Source of the DNA: Listeria floridensis FSL S10-1187
GTDB taxonomy: Bacteria; Bacillota; Bacilli; Lactobacillales; Listeriaceae
Length of the DNA: 64,000 nucleotides
Direction of reading: 5' to 3'
NCBI RefSeq assembly: GCF_000525875.1
Contig: NZ_AODF01000010.1
Coordinates: forward strand, 1 to 64,000
Both the position numbers and the translations under genes were made by a program. The notes under the pieces are model-generated. The model was not told the origin of the DNA, did not search any database, and saw nothing but the letters and a program-made list of their open reading frames with translations. Each line of letters starts with the position of its first letter. The first letter of the stretch is position 1. Of this stretch, positions 1-14,953 are shown piece by piece.

Positions 1-690
1 ATTCACGATAGCCAAGTACTCATCCCTTTAATGGAAAAACTTCGTCAAAAATACCTACCCGAAGTGGTGGTAATGGATGCAGGTTACAAGACGCCAGCGA
101 TTGCCCATTATCTGTGGGGAAATCAGATGGAAGCGGTGCTTCCTTATACCCGGCCTCGAGGAAAAGAAGGCTTTTTCACGAAACGGGATTTTATGTATGA
201 CGCGTGGTTAAATGCGTTTCATTGTCCGAATAATCACCTTTTGTCCTATGTCCGTCTCAACCGAGAGGGTTACTACCTCTATAAATCCAACCCAACCCTT
301 TGTGAAGGATGTACACTTCGCACAGAATGTACGGAAAGCCGAGTCTATGAAAAGAGTTTGACTCGCCACCTATGGGAAGCTGACCTTGAACGATCGGAGG
401 ACTTACGCCATACAGAACGCCACAAGGCGTTCTATAAAAAGCGAAAAGAAACGATTGAACGATGTTTTGCCGATGCAAAAGAAAAGCATGGTATGCGTTA
501 TGCGACGTATCGCGGATTAGCGAAAGTCACACTGCAAGCCACGCTTACTTATACTGCCATGAACCTGAAAAAACTGGCTTTATGGACGTGGAAGAAGTCT
601 TGTTCTTCTTCGAGTTTTTTCATTCTGAGAGCTAAAAACGACAATCCCGTCTTTTTTTCATTTTGGAATTGTCGTTTTTCAACAGTCTGA
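1..690 (+). mobile_element. Right end of an IS1182-family insertion sequence (left part outside window)
   Basis: The transposase frame runs unbroken from the window edge, and its TGA stop lies in the sequence CAACAGTCTGA, which looks like the terminal inverted repeat of IS1182-type elements. Directly after it, from 691, host sequence begins with the terminator stem-loop of tagO. The left end, the other terminal repeat and any target duplication are outside the window, so the exact boundary is inferred. Confidence 0.75.
1..690 (+). CDS. IS1182-family transposase, C-terminal part (5' end outside window)
   Basis: This is the C-terminal part of a DDE transposase that would move the element by cutting and rejoining DNA ends. 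The frame is open at base 1, with about ten residues before the first visible ATG at 31. Visible family features are an aspartate in the VVMDAGY strand (typical of a DDE active site), a zinc-finger-like stretch with cysteines in CPNNH and CEGCTLRTEC, and the late motif TIERCFADAKEKHG carrying the likely last catalytic glutamate. The final residues are low-complexity (KKSCSSSSFF) and read through the element's terminal inverted repeat. It is the only plus-strand gene in the first 35 kb. Whether the full copy is intact cannot be judged here. Confidence 0.85.
   Translation: MHDSQVLIPLMEKLRQKYLPEVVVMDAGYKTPAIAHYLWGNQMEAVLPYTRPRGKEGFFTKRDFMYDAWLNAFHCPNNHLLSYVRLNREGYYLYKSNPTLCEGCTLRTECTESRVYEKSLTRHLWEADLERSEDLRHTERHKAFYKKRKETIERCFADAKEKHGMRYATYRGLAKVTLQATLTYTAMNLKKLALWTWKKSCSSSSFFILRAKNDNPVFFSFWNCRFSTV
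634..679 (+). repeat. 12-bp inverted repeat inside the IS right end
   Basis: AAAAACGACAAT at 634-645 is matched perfectly by ATTGTCGTTTTT at 668-679, and both lie inside the transposase 3' coding region. The RNA would form a hairpin ending in a U run. It may act as the element's own terminator or shield it from outside transcription. Confidence 0.5.
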
Positions 691-717
691 CGCACCGGTG
701 AACGGTGCGTTTTTTTT
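691..717 (+). terminator. Stem-loop with T run next to the IS end
   Basis: CGCACCG and CGGTGCG form a 7-bp stem with a five-base loop (691-709), followed on the plus strand by eight T. As it stands it terminates transcription leaving the IS. On the minus strand it lies just beyond the tagO stop and has the A run but no U tract after the stem, because the IS begins exactly there. Confidence 0.7.
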
Positions 718-1773
718 ATTTGCGTTTTCGATGAATCTTTTGTAGTACGTTTAAAATTGGTCGATAATCATCGCCAACCAGCCCAATAAACTCGACTATG
801 ACCTCAATACAAACTAGCATTAACAGCAGTAAGATAACAGAACCCCATGTTGTCGAAACTGAAAACACAAAGGCCGTTAAAGAAAATAGCAAAGCCATTG
901 AATAAATAAGCAAAACAGTTTGCCTTTCAGTAAACCCAAGCGCCATCAAACGGTGATGTATATGCGAGCGGTCTGCCGAAGAAATTGGCATCTTTTTCTT
1001 CATCCGCCGTATGATGGCAAAAAAAGTATCTGAAACAGGTACGCCTAAAATAATCAGAGGGACAAGAAGCGAGATGAATGTTACATTCTTGAAGCCCATT
1101 AATGAAAGTACAGCTATCATATATCCTAAAAAGAGCGCACCAGTATCCCCCATAAAAATAGAAGCTGGCGGAAAGTTAAACACCAGAAAAGCAAACACAG
1201 CCGCCACTAAAATGATGGCCACGGGAGCTACAAACATGTCTTTCAAAAGCAGGGCCATTCCAGCAATAGTCATCAAAGCAATGATCGAAATCCCACCAGC
1301 AAGGCCATCCAAACCATCTATCAAATTCAACGCATTAATGATCGCTATAATCCAAATAATGGATATAGGAATTGAAAACCACCCAAACTCGAAAGGACCG
1401 TAAAATGGCACATTGATAAACTCAATCACAACATTTCCCCAAACAGTGACACATAAAGCAGCCAATACTTGCCCAAGCAATTTTAACTTAGGAGAAAGTT
1501 CAATGATATCATCAATTACTCCAGTTATTACAACAATAGTAGCACCCACGTATACTGGCAAAAAGCCGGTTCGATCAATTGGCGCTAGAAAAAAAAACGA
1601 TCGAAAAGCTAATAAAAATTAGCAAGTCCGCCAAGAGTGGGCGTGGTTCTCTTATGATTATGGCGCTCACGCGGTGCATCGACAGCCCCAATAAATGTGG
1701 CAAAACGGCGTACGATCGAAATAAGAATAACGCCTATAATAAATGCTAAAATAACCCAAATGTACAAACTCAC
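716..1773 (-). CDS. tagO: Undecaprenyl-phosphate GlcNAc-1-phosphate transferase TagO (two frameshifts)
   Basis: TagO moves GlcNAc-1-phosphate from UDP-GlcNAc to undecaprenyl phosphate at the inner membrane face, the first step of wall teichoic acid synthesis. The polytopic MraY/WecA-type product shows the conserved stretches DDIIELSP, NALNLIDGLDGLAGG, FMGDTGALFLGY and the cytoplasmic HIHHRL motif. The frame is broken twice near the N-terminus: an A9 run at 1589-1597, one base too long, and one extra base near 1612-1621. Removing both joins the first segment, ending LGGLA, to the PIDRTGFLPVY segment. I chose the GTG at 1773 because GGAG lies five bases upstream; an ATG at 1788 overlaps the menC stop but has no ribosome site. 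It forms a unit with menC and tagA. I treat the breaks as likely sequencing errors. Confidence 0.85.
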
Positions 1774-1787
1774 TTCAGCTCCGTTCA

Positions 1788-2900
1788 TTAATCTAGCAGA
1801 ATGGTCTCAGTAGATTTCGTAAAACGTTTCAGCGCTTTATAATCAATCTCAACACCAATCCCTACCCCTTGAGGTACATGAATCTTACCATTTACAAGTT
1901 CAAAATCTTTTTTTATAATATCTTCTTTAAAGTATCGTTTCGTAGCAGAAATATCCCCTGGAAATTTAAACTCCTTGCGCGCCGCAAGAGCAAGATTATG
2001 CGCCCGACCTACGCCAGCTTCAAGCATACCTCCGCACCAAACGGTCATTTGATGCTTCTCACAAAACTCAGCGATTCGAAGTGCTTCATGAAATCCACCC
2101 ACACGCGCCATTTTTAAATTTACAGCCTGGCAGCTCCCAAATGCATAGGCTTGCTGTACATCTCCTAATTCGCGGATATTTTCATCTAGACAAATTGGAG
2201 TTCGTATTTTTTGCTGCAACTTCGCATGCAGCAGAAAATCACGCGTCCCAAACGGTTGCTCAATCATAGCAAGATCAAAATGATCCATTTTAAGAAGGAT
2301 ATCAAATTCAGCCTCTGTATATGCGGAGTTTGCATCTGCAAACAACACAAGATTGGGAAACTGTTCTCGAACAGCCGCCAGATAGCTTAAATCCTGCCCC
2401 GGTTTAATTTTCATTTTGACGCGTGAATAGCCTTCTTCAACGAAATCAGCTACCGCGCTTAACAAGTCCGCTTCACTGTTCTGAATTCCAATGCTCACAC
2501 CAACGGCTACCTCATCATTTTCTGCTCCGAGAAGCTTCGCAAGGCTCACACCTTCTCTTTTAGCGAACAAATCATAACAAGCTGATTCAAACATCGCTTT
2601 CGCCATTTCATTCCCTTTAATCCATCTGAAATACTCACTCACTTCTTCTGGTGCAGAAAAATTCTGTCCTTGCGCTTCATTCAATAAAAGCGAAGTTAAA
2701 ATTAATTTTGCCCCTTCAAGTGTTTCTTCCGTATACTCAGGTAAAGGAAAAGCTTCAAGTTCTCCGTATCCAACATTTCCTTTTTCATCATAAAGCTCTA
2801 ACAAATAAAAGCTTTTTTCAAGAGTAAGTCCATAACTCGTGCGAAATGGTGTAACAAGCGGCAGATGGACTTTGTAGAGACAGGCTTTTCTTAGTTTCAT
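1788..2900 (-). CDS. menC: o-Succinylbenzoate synthase MenC
   Basis: This enolase-superfamily enzyme dehydrates SHCHC to o-succinylbenzoate in menaquinone synthesis in the cytoplasm. At 370 aa it has the usual family length. Superfamily landmarks are visible: the KMKIKPG lysine pair (general bases), metal ligands in FADANSAY, MIEQPF and LDENI, and a late GGMLEAGVGR loop. It sits between tagA (12 bp upstream) and tagO (stop and start region overlap), an arrangement shared with other Listeria although the pathways differ. Related N-acylamino-acid racemases have a similar sequence, so the assignment rests on the Listeria gene context as well as on similarity. The ribosome site is weak, which suggests coupling to tagA. 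Confidence 0.85.
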   Translation of the reverse strand: MKLRKACLYKVHLPLVTPFRTSYGLTLEKSFYLLELYDEKGNVGYGELEAFPLPEYTEETLEGAKLILTSLLLNEAQGQNFSAPEEVSEYFRWIKGNEMAKAMFESACYDLFAKREGVSLAKLLGAENDEVAVGVSIGIQNSEADLLSAVADFVEEGYSRVKMKIKPGQDLSYLAAVREQFPNLVLFADANSAYTEAEFDILLKMDHFDLAMIEQPFGTRDFLLHAKLQQKIRTPICLDENIRELGDVQQAYAFGSCQAVNLKMARVGGFHEALRIAEFCEKHQMTVWCGGMLEAGVGRAHNLALAARKEFKFPGDISATKRYFKEDIIKKDFELVNGKIHVPQGVGIGVEIDYKALKRFTKSTETILLD

Positions 2901-2912
2901 CGACTCACACTT

Positions 2913-3647
2913 TCACGCTGCTTTTTTTCGTGACTCACAGCACGCAAAAAAACGCGGAAGCGCTAGAAAGCGACGCCACCTGGATGGGTTCGTTGCAATT
3001 CGGTACAACCATTCCAAGCGTAGCTTAATCATAATTTTCGGCGCCCGCTTCACAGTACCTGATAAAATATCAAAAGAACCACCGACTCCCATAAAAATAC
3101 CCTTGGAAAAAGCAGACAAATGAGATTCGATCCATTTTTCTTGCGTTGGGGAACCTAGCGCTACAAAAATAAAATCCGGTTCACCTGCTTGAATTTCTGC
3201 TACAATGGCTTCATTCTCTTCTTCAGTAAAATAGCCATGTCTACATCCAACAACCTCAAGCTCCGGATAATTTTTACTTAGCATCACAGGAAGTGCTTTA
3301 CTTACCTCCGGCTTTGCTCCCAAAAAGAAAATCTTCATTTTCTTGTCAGCCGCTTGCTTTAGAATTCCTATCATTGTATCAAAACCTGTGACACGTTCTG
3401 ATAAAGGCAAACCAAGTTTTTCAGCCGCCATTATAATTCCAATACCATCAGCAGTAATATAATCTGCTTGCTGAACAACTTTTTTAAACTCAATATCATT
3501 TTTAGCACTCATTACAATTTCTGGATTGGCTGTCACTACAAAACGTCTATATTCATTTTCTGCATCTCTTAACAATTCGTCAATGAATCTCTCTTGAGTT
3601 GTACGATAAAACGGAATGTCTAAAATGTCTACTGTTTTATTTTCCAT
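2913..3647 (-). CDS. tagA: N-acetylmannosaminyltransferase TagA (WecG/TagA/CpsF family)
   Basis: TagA adds ManNAc from UDP-ManNAc to the GlcNAc-PP-undecaprenol made by TagO, completing the linkage disaccharide of wall teichoic acid. The 244-aa GT26 protein shows the family motifs VTANPEIVM, YITADGIGI (the Asp is the proposed catalytic base), FFLGAKPEV, GYF and VALGSPTQEKWI. The basic C-terminal tail (LRLEWLYR...RW) is the membrane-contacting region in this family. The start has a good AGGAGC site six bases upstream. The donor UDP-ManNAc would come from MnaA encoded at 15.5-16.7 kb. It probably leads the tagA-menC-tagO unit. Confidence 0.92.
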   Translation of the reverse strand: MENKTVDILDIPFYRTTQERFIDELLRDAENEYRRFVVTANPEIVMSAKNDIEFKKVVQQADYITADGIGIIMAAEKLGLPLSERVTGFDTMIGILKQAADKKMKIFFLGAKPEVSKALPVMLSKNYPELEVVGCRHGYFTEEENEAIVAEIQAGEPDFIFVALGSPTQEKWIESHLSAFSKGIFMGVGGSFDILSGTVKRAPKIMIKLRLEWLYRIATNPSRWRRFLALPRFFACCESRKKAA

Positions 3648-3726
3648 AACAAGCTCCTAAATAATCTATATAAATTAGTTTATCATAAAAACGATGCGCT
3701 TCCTATTCTATTTCCTGGAAGATAAA

Positions 3727-3761
3727 TAAAAACTGCAGACAATAAACAACATTATCTGCAG
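3727..3761 (-). terminator. Rho-independent terminator after ssb
   Basis: On the minus strand CTGCAGA pairs with TCTGCAG (3733-3761) and is followed by TTTTTATTT. It lies ten bases after the ssb stop. Confidence 0.7.
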
Positions 3762-3770
3762 CAAGATTAC

Positions 3771-4151
3771 TTATTCAACTGGATTAGTATTCTGAACATC
3801 TCCAAGAGCATAGGTTTGTTCTTCGCCTTTTTTATTGGAGCTCAGATAGCGAACTCTCCGTGCAAGAACTTCCAATACATATATCCGTTTCTCTTCTTTA
3901 TTCAGATAGCTTCGCGTCTGAAGTTCACCGGCTATTCCAATCATTGTTCCCTTTCCGCAATACTGCACCATTTCTTCGGCTCGCTTTCCCCACACAACAC
4001 AAGGAATAAAGTCAGCATCTTGTTCGTGTCTTTTTGCCCTTCCAAAACGGTTTAGAGCCAGCGTAAAGTTTAAAACATTTTTCTCATCAGCTGTTTGCTG
4101 CAGTACAGGATCTTTTGTTAGTCTTCCTACAAGTGTCACTTGGTTAATCAT
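3771..4151 (-). CDS. ssbB: Short single-stranded DNA-binding protein (SsbB/YwpH type)
   Basis: This is an OB-fold ssDNA-binding protein. The start MINQVTLVGRLTKDP is typical and is preceded by an AGAGGTG site, so I chose the ATG at 4151 over an upstream extension. It is about 126 aa, shorter than the main replication SSB, and it ends NTNPVE without the acidic DDDIPF-type tip that recruits partner proteins. That matches the B. subtilis SsbB/YwpH class, which supports natural transformation. Its position next to fabZ and mbl also matches ywpH. A single-gene unit is likely, with its own terminator. Confidence 0.85.
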   Translation of the reverse strand: MINQVTLVGRLTKDPVLQQTADEKNVLNFTLALNRFGRAKRHEQDADFIPCVVWGKRAEEMVQYCGKGTMIGIAGELQTRSYLNKEEKRIYVLEVLARRVRYLSSNKKGEEQTYALGDVQNTNPVE

Positions 4152-4349
4152 ACTTGGCACCTCTTTTCTAAATATAGAGGTTAAGCTTACCGTCTTTTTA
4201 CTTTTTTGTAAAAATAGCAAAATCAATTTTCCAATGACTATTAAGCTTAAAACTAGCCGAATTCCACAAGTAAAATTTCTGTTTATACCCTTTAATTCTT
4301 GAAAAACTCTTTTTTAGCTTCTTTACTATTTCACATACTATGTTAAACT

Positions 4350-4381
4350 AAAAAAACCCGATTCCGAAGAACCAGGCTTTT
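4350..4381 (-). terminator. Rho-independent terminator after fabZ
   Basis: On the minus strand a stem of about 12 bp with wobble pairs closes a TTCG tetraloop and is followed by seven T. It begins just after the fabZ stop. Confidence 0.8.
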
Positions 4382-4384
4382 GCT

Positions 4385-4816
4385 TTATTCAACTTCACTA
4401 AGCGCAACCATAATTTCGGCTTCACATACGATTTCATCCTCAACAGTTGCTTTTACATTGGCTTTTGCAATCGCACCGCGTAGACGTGTGATTTCTGCTT
4501 CGAGGCGAAGCTGATCACCAGGAACTACTTGTCTTTTAAAGCGACACTTATCAATTCCGGCAAACAAGCCGATTTTGCCTTTGTTAGCTGGATCTTGAAT
4601 AACTGCAATTCCGCATGTTTGCGCCAGAGCTTCGACAACCAAAACCCCCGGCATAACAGGATATTCTGGAAAATGCCCGTTGAAGAACGGTTCATTTGCC
4701 GATACGTTTTTAATCGCTACCACTCGTTTTCCTTCTTCGAGTTCGATAACACGATCAACTAGCAAAAACGGATAACGATGCGGCAAAAGTTCTTTAATCT
4801 GTTTAATGTCTAACAA
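4385..4816 (-). CDS. fabZ: 3-Hydroxyacyl-[ACP] dehydratase FabZ
   Basis: FabZ removes water from 3-hydroxyacyl-ACP in type II fatty acid synthesis. The hot-dog fold protein has [13 protein letters not shown], the catalytic histidine in [13 protein letters not shown], and the catalytic acid in LVVEALAQ. I chose the TTG at 4816, giving [15 protein letters not shown] directly after the initiator; it has GAGGG seven bases upstream and gives about 143 aa, the family length. A longer frame from an ATG at 4852 would overlap mbl and has no ribosome site. It follows mbl closely and is probably cotranscribed. Confidence 0.95.
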   Translation of the reverse strand: MLDIKQIKELLPHRYPFLLVDRVIELEEGKRVVAIKNVSANEPFFNGHFPEYPVMPGVLVVEALAQTCGIAVIQDPANKGKIGLFAGIDKCRFKRQVVPGDQLRLEAEITRLRGAIAKANVKATVEDEIVCEAEIMVALSEVE

Positions 4817-4842
4817 ATTCAATCCCTCTTTCTCAGTCAAAT

Positions 4843-5838
4843 TTAAAGCCATCTGCGTTTTTTCTTACCTAGCGATTCCAATAAAACACCTGTTCCAAGC
4901 GCCACAACATCGAGCGGACGTTCCGTGATTAAGACTGGCACTTTAAGCTGTTCGGCCATCAAATCAGACAACCCAAACAGAAGTGACCCGCCACCGGTCA
5001 TGATGATACCACGATCAATAATATCAGCTGAAAGTTCGGGTGGTGTTTTCTCAAGAACTTGCCTAGCAGAATGTACAATATTGCTTAGTGATTCGCGTAA
5101 CGCTTCTTCGATTTCATCGCTTGAAACTGTGATGGTTTTTGGCAAACCACTCACTAAATCTCGCCCACGAATTTCCATCGTCTCATTTTTCAATCCTGAT
5201 AGAGCAGTTCCTATCGTCATTTTCAGAGTTTCAGATGTACGTTCTCCGATTAGTAGATTATATTTCCGTTTTATGTATTGCAAAATATCTTGATCCCACT
5301 GATTCCCAGCAACTTTCACAGATTGACTGGTTACAATTTCGCCCATTGATAAAACAGCAATATCCGCGGTTCCTCCGCCAATATCAATGACCATATTGCC
5401 GCTCGGCTCAAAAATTTCCATTCCTGCGCCAATTGCAGCTACTTTTGGTTCTTCTTCTAAATAGATTTGCTTGCCACCGCTTTTCTCAGCCACTTCACGA
5501 ATGGCTTTTTGTTCAACTGAAGTAATATTTGTTGGACAACAAATTAAAATACGCGGTCGTGAAAAGAAAGTTTTCAAATTTAGCTTTTGCAAGAAAAAAT
5601 GAAGCATTTCTTGAACCATATCAAAATCAGCAATGACACCGTCCTTCATTGGTTTGATTGCTGTAATATCTCCTGGTGTTCTTCCAACCATGTTGTATGC
5701 TTCTTCTCCAACAGCTAGAACCTGTCCAGTTTTATTATTAATTGCTACAACAGAAGGCTCATTGATTACTATTCCCTGTCCTTTAACATGAATTAAAACA
5801 TTTGCTGTTCCTAAATCGATCCCTACATCTTTAGCCAA
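4843..5838 (-). CDS. mbl: MreB-like cell-shape protein Mbl
   Basis: This is a bacterial actin that organises lateral wall synthesis with MreCD and penicillin-binding proteins. The 331-aa product shows the actin-fold ATP motifs [10 protein letters not shown] (phosphate 1), [13 protein letters not shown] (phosphate 2) and [11 protein letters not shown] (adenosine). The basic and aromatic C-terminus KKKRRWL may help membrane association. Neighbours fabZ and murA match the mbl locus of Bacillus, not the mreBCD locus, which favours the Mbl name. The start codon is TTG with AAAGGGGA upstream. Confidence 0.92.
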   Translation of the reverse strand: MAKDVGIDLGTANVLIHVKGQGIVINEPSVVAINNKTGQVLAVGEEAYNMVGRTPGDITAIKPMKDGVIADFDMVQEMLHFFLQKLNLKTFFSRPRILICCPTNITSVEQKAIREVAEKSGGKQIYLEEEPKVAAIGAGMEIFEPSGNMVIDIGGGTADIAVLSMGEIVTSQSVKVAGNQWDQDILQYIKRKYNLLIGERTSETLKMTIGTALSGLKNETMEIRGRDLVSGLPKTITVSSDEIEEALRESLSNIVHSARQVLEKTPPELSADIIDRGIIMTGGGSLLFGLSDLMAEQLKVPVLITERPLDVVALGTGVLLESLGKKKRRWL

Positions 5839-5889
5839 AATGATTCCCCTTTCTTTGTTGTTTCACACTCTCTTCACATCTCATTTTGA

Positions 5890-5898
5890 ATTATAGCA
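5890..5898 (-). promoter_or_regulatory. Extended -10 promoter for mbl-fabZ
   Basis: TGCTATAAT is read on the minus strand about 50 bp before the mbl start. No good -35 box is found at 17 bp, which is consistent with an extended -10 promoter. Confidence 0.6.
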
Positions 5899-5944
5899 CA
5901 ATTTGAGCATCGCTGAAATGCTTTTCTTCACAATTTTTACCAAA

Positions 5945-5973
5945 CAAAAAAAGAGCCCCCTATCCAGGACTCT
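5945..5973 (-). terminator. Rho-independent terminator after murA
   Basis: AGAGTCC pairs with GGGCTCT (one wobble) and is followed by seven T on the minus strand. Confidence 0.75.
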
Positions 5974-5987
5974 CATATCTTTGAAGT

Positions 5988-7289
5988 TTATTTCATTTCA
6001 AATACAGATTCTAAACCTTTTTCCTTCACTACTTCATCGTCAACACGTTCGATATCCGCACCAAGAGCTCTTAATTTCAGATGAAAATCTGTATAACCGC
6101 GGTCTAAAAATTGAAGTTCCGTAACTTGAGTGTATCCTTCTGCTTTAAGACCTGCCAAAATAAGCGCTGCAGCTGCGCGTAAATCTGTTGCCGCAACTTC
6201 AGCTCCTTGGAGTTTAGCTGGACCGTTGATAATGACAGAATGTCCTTCAATTTTCATATCCGCATTCATTCGGCGCATTTCTTCAACATGCATAAAGCGA
6301 TTCTCAAATACTGTTTCAGTCATCACGCTTGTACCTTCGCTAAGCATTTGAATAACCATCATTTGCGACTGCATATCAGTAGGAAATCCAGGATGTGGCA
6401 TTGTCTTCACATCAACAGGTTTCAATTTTTCAGGACCAATAACACGGAGGCCATTTTGTTCTTCGATAATTTGTACACCCATTTCTTCAAGTTTAGCAAT
6501 GAGAGAGCTAATGTGTTCTGGCACGGCATCTTCAACAAGAACGTTACCACCAGTAATTGCTGCTGCAATCATGAACGTTCCTGCTTCAATCCGGTCAGGA
6601 ATGATCGAGTGTTCCGTTGCGGTTAACTCGTTTACACCTTCAATGCGAATAACTTCAGTTCCTGCACCAATTACACGAGCTCCCATTTGATTCAAGAAAT
6701 TAGCGAGATCAACAATTTCAGGTTCTCTAGCTACATTTTCAATGACAGTTGTTCCTTCAGCTAAAGTGGCAGCCATCATGATATTTTGTGTAGCCCCTAC
6801 GCTTGGAAAATCTAAATAAATCTTAGCCCCTTTTAATTTATCAGCAGACGCTTCAATATAGCCATTTTCAATTTTTACAGTCGCACCCATTGCTTCAAAC
6901 CCTTTTAGATGCAGATCAACTGGTCTTGAACCGATTGCACAACCACCTGGGAGTGCAACACGCGCATTACCTGTGCGTGCTAGAAGCGGCCCCATAACGA
7001 CAATCGAAGCACGCATTTTACGAACATATTCAAAAGGCGCATCTGAAGAAATTTCTCCTGTTGCATCAACTGTTACAACATCATTTTCAAACTGCACATC
7101 TGCTTGCAAATATTTAAGTACTTCGTTAATGGTATAAACATCCGATAAACTAGGTACATTTTTAAGAACACTTTTTCCTTTACTTGCCAAAAGAGTTGCA
7201 GCAATTACAGGCAAAACAGCATTTTTAGCTCCTTCAACCTTCACGCTACCATTTAATTGTTTTCCGCCACGTACTATTATCTTTTCCAA
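5988..7289 (-). CDS. murA: UDP-GlcNAc 1-carboxyvinyltransferase MurA
   Basis: MurA adds enolpyruvate from PEP to UDP-GlcNAc, the first committed step of peptidoglycan precursor synthesis, in the cytoplasm. The 433-aa protein has the substrate lysine in [10 protein letters not shown] and the catalytic loop [11 protein letters not shown] with the cysteine that fosfomycin alkylates. The two inverse alpha/beta domains are full length. The start is TTG with GGAGGG upstream. A second paralogue, murZ, is encoded at 28.4-29.6 kb, the usual pair in low-GC Gram-positives. This copy, downstream of the atp operon and beside mbl, corresponds to the main MurA. Confidence 0.96.
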   Translation of the reverse strand: MEKIIVRGGKQLNGSVKVEGAKNAVLPVIAATLLASKGKSVLKNVPSLSDVYTINEVLKYLQADVQFENDVVTVDATGEISSDAPFEYVRKMRASIVVMGPLLARTGNARVALPGGCAIGSRPVDLHLKGFEAMGATVKIENGYIEASADKLKGAKIYLDFPSVGATQNIMMAATLAEGTTVIENVAREPEIVDLANFLNQMGARVIGAGTEVIRIEGVNELTATEHSIIPDRIEAGTFMIAAAITGGNVLVEDAVPEHISSLIAKLEEMGVQIIEEQNGLRVIGPEKLKPVDVKTMPHPGFPTDMQSQMMVIQMLSEGTSVMTETVFENRFMHVEEMRRMNADMKIEGHSVIINGPAKLQGAEVAATDLRAAAALILAGLKAEGYTQVTELQFLDRGYTDFHLKLRALGADIERVDDEVVKEKGLESVFEMK

Positions 7290-7493
7290 AACGATCCCTC
7301 CGTACTACTCTTACTTCTAATCATCTATTTTACTCATTTACTAGTTAATATTCATCAAAATACATATACATCTTGATCATTTTACCATCATTAAACCCTA
7401 CATTCAACTTTATTTTTCCACTGTGTATTTCTTTAATCATTATATATGATTTATTTCTATATTTTTCACTAAAAACCATCATTTAAAACATGT

Positions 7494-7739
7494 TTATGAA
7501 GGAACATGAAAAAGTTGTTTGAATACTACTAAAAAGTCAATAAAAAAACTGCTTAGCAGATAACCAATGACGATAGATAAAATCGCAAATAGCAGTCTTG
7601 CTTGAACAACATGATTTTTTCGCAAAAGCTTTTCATAATTAATTGCTTGTAGAGCCCAAAATGTAATGACAATGAATACCAAATGTGAAATAATAATCGT
7701 CATTGGCTGCTCTGCAATGATACTATACAAGTTCTTCAC
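7494..7739 (-). CDS. DUF1146 (YwzB-type) small membrane protein
   Basis: This is an 81-aa protein with two predicted membrane helices (about residues 13-31 and 48-70) and the family-typical stretch FWALQAINYEKLLRKN. Its position between the atp operon and murA matches ywzB in Bacillus and its Listeria orthologue. Function is unknown. The start is uncertain: a GTG at 7739 gives MKNLYS but GGGAG is only one base away, while a TTG four codons later would have better spacing. Confidence 0.75.
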   Translation of the reverse strand: MKNLYSIIAEQPMTIIISHLVFIVITFWALQAINYEKLLRKNHVVQARLLFAILSIVIGYLLSSFFIDFLVVFKQLFHVPS

Positions 7740-7808
7740 TCTCCCAGTTAAACATCCTTTTATATTCTACCAAAAAAAAGCGTAAAAATACATTTTATTG
7801 TCTCCATA

Positions 7809-7841
7809 CAAAAAACCTTCAATCCGTCACGGATTGAAGGT
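7809..7841 (-). terminator. Terminator of the atp operon
   Basis: A stem of about 11 bp (ACCTTCAATCC paired with GGATTGAAGGT) is followed by TTTTTTG on the minus strand, directly after the atpC stop. Confidence 0.9.
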
Positions 7842-7847
7842 CTTCAC

Positions 7848-8267
<420 letters not shown>

Positions 8268-8270
8268 TTA

Positions 8271-9710
<1,440 letters not shown>

Positions 9711-9764
9711 TTACCTCCCCATTACGGGGTCGTGCGGGCTAAAGTCGATTTCAAATAGTCAAAA

Positions 9765-10643
<879 letters not shown>

Positions 10644-10679
10644 TCACCACCTTTATCCTTGCCGTTCTTTTAGAAAGAA

Positions 10680-12206
<1,527 letters not shown>

Positions 12207-12220
12207 TCATAAAACGGGAA

Positions 12221-13269
<1,049 letters not shown>

Positions 13270-13371
13270 GCCTGTTTCACTCCTTTCCAAACATTCGCTA
13301 AAACTTGTTTACAAATTTCTTCAAAGAAACGGGGAAAAACCCCGATCTTCTGCACGATCTGGGCTCTAAAA

Positions 13372-13617
<246 letters not shown>

Positions 13618-13638
13618 TTAGTTTGTTTAATTTATAAA

Positions 13639-14361
<723 letters not shown>

Positions 14362-14760
14362 TCACCCCTCTCTTTTTGTTAACTTTTTTCTCCGATATAA
14401 GGAATAGAATAAGAAATCTAAAAAGATAACTGCATATGCAGCTCCAAGACCGAGCAACATACTATAAATGTGGAAGTATTCAGGAATCTGCGTTGCAATA
14501 ATTGTTGCAAGCAAAACGCTTCCCATTCTCGCTACTGTTCCCATACCGTAAAAATTTTTATTTTCAGCAAGAGCCTTTGTCATAGCTTGCGTTCTCCTCA
14601 TCAAAAGCCAGTAATTGAACCAGCCGACGATGAGTCCCAGTTTCAGTCCCAAGAAGATATGTACATATGGAGTGAGAAACCAGCCAACAAGGCAAAAGCC
14701 AATAAACACGACAAGATACTTCTGATGACGATGGTACATTCCTATTAGCGATTCTAACAT
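14362..14760 (-). CDS. atpI: ATP synthase protein I
   Basis: A 132-aa membrane protein with four predicted helices, first gene of the operon, as in related species. AtpI proteins help assemble the c ring and may aid magnesium uptake. Sequence in this family is poorly conserved, so the call rests mainly on position and helix pattern (LGLKLGLIVGWFNYWLLMRR is typical). Confidence 0.85.
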   Translation of the reverse strand: MLESLIGMYHRHQKYLVVFIGFCLVGWFLTPYVHIFLGLKLGLIVGWFNYWLLMRRTQAMTKALAENKNFYGMGTVARMGSVLLATIIATQIPEYFHIYSMLLGLGAAYAVIFLDFLFYSLYRRKKLTKREG

Positions 14761-14786
14761 TCGGTGCAGTCCTTTCTGTTTTTCCT

Positions 14787-14817
14787 GCGTTTTTTATTCA
14801 AAATAAATGAAAAACGC
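14787..14817 (-). promoter_or_regulatory. 12-bp hairpin in the atp leader
   Basis: GCGTTTTT and AAAAACGC form the base of a 31-base hairpin with a stem of about 12 bp (one wobble) and a seven-base loop. In the atp mRNA it ends 26 bases before the atpI start codon. No U run follows, so it is not a terminator; it may affect initiation or mRNA stability. Confidence 0.45.
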
Positions 14818-14923
14818 AAACCTGTTCGGAGCAAGCAGTCAAAACTTTGTGAAATTCGGCACATTTCGCGCCTTTGATCCTTTTCCTAATGACACATGAA
14901 AGCCTTAACAATGTGTCCACTTT

Positions 14924-14953
14924 AGCATACAACAGCAAAAAGATAAAAGTCAA
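14924..14953 (-). promoter_or_regulatory. Candidate sigma-A promoter of the atp operon
   Basis: TTGACT and TATGCT are separated by 18 bp on the minus strand. Transcription would start near 14917 and give a leader of about 155 nt before atpI. Confidence 0.6.

Noticed and set aside
1011-1403. 130-codon open frame on the plus strand
   Set aside because: It lies antisense to tagO and its translation is low-complexity and hydrophilic in a pattern imposed by the membrane protein on the other strand; no ribosome site.
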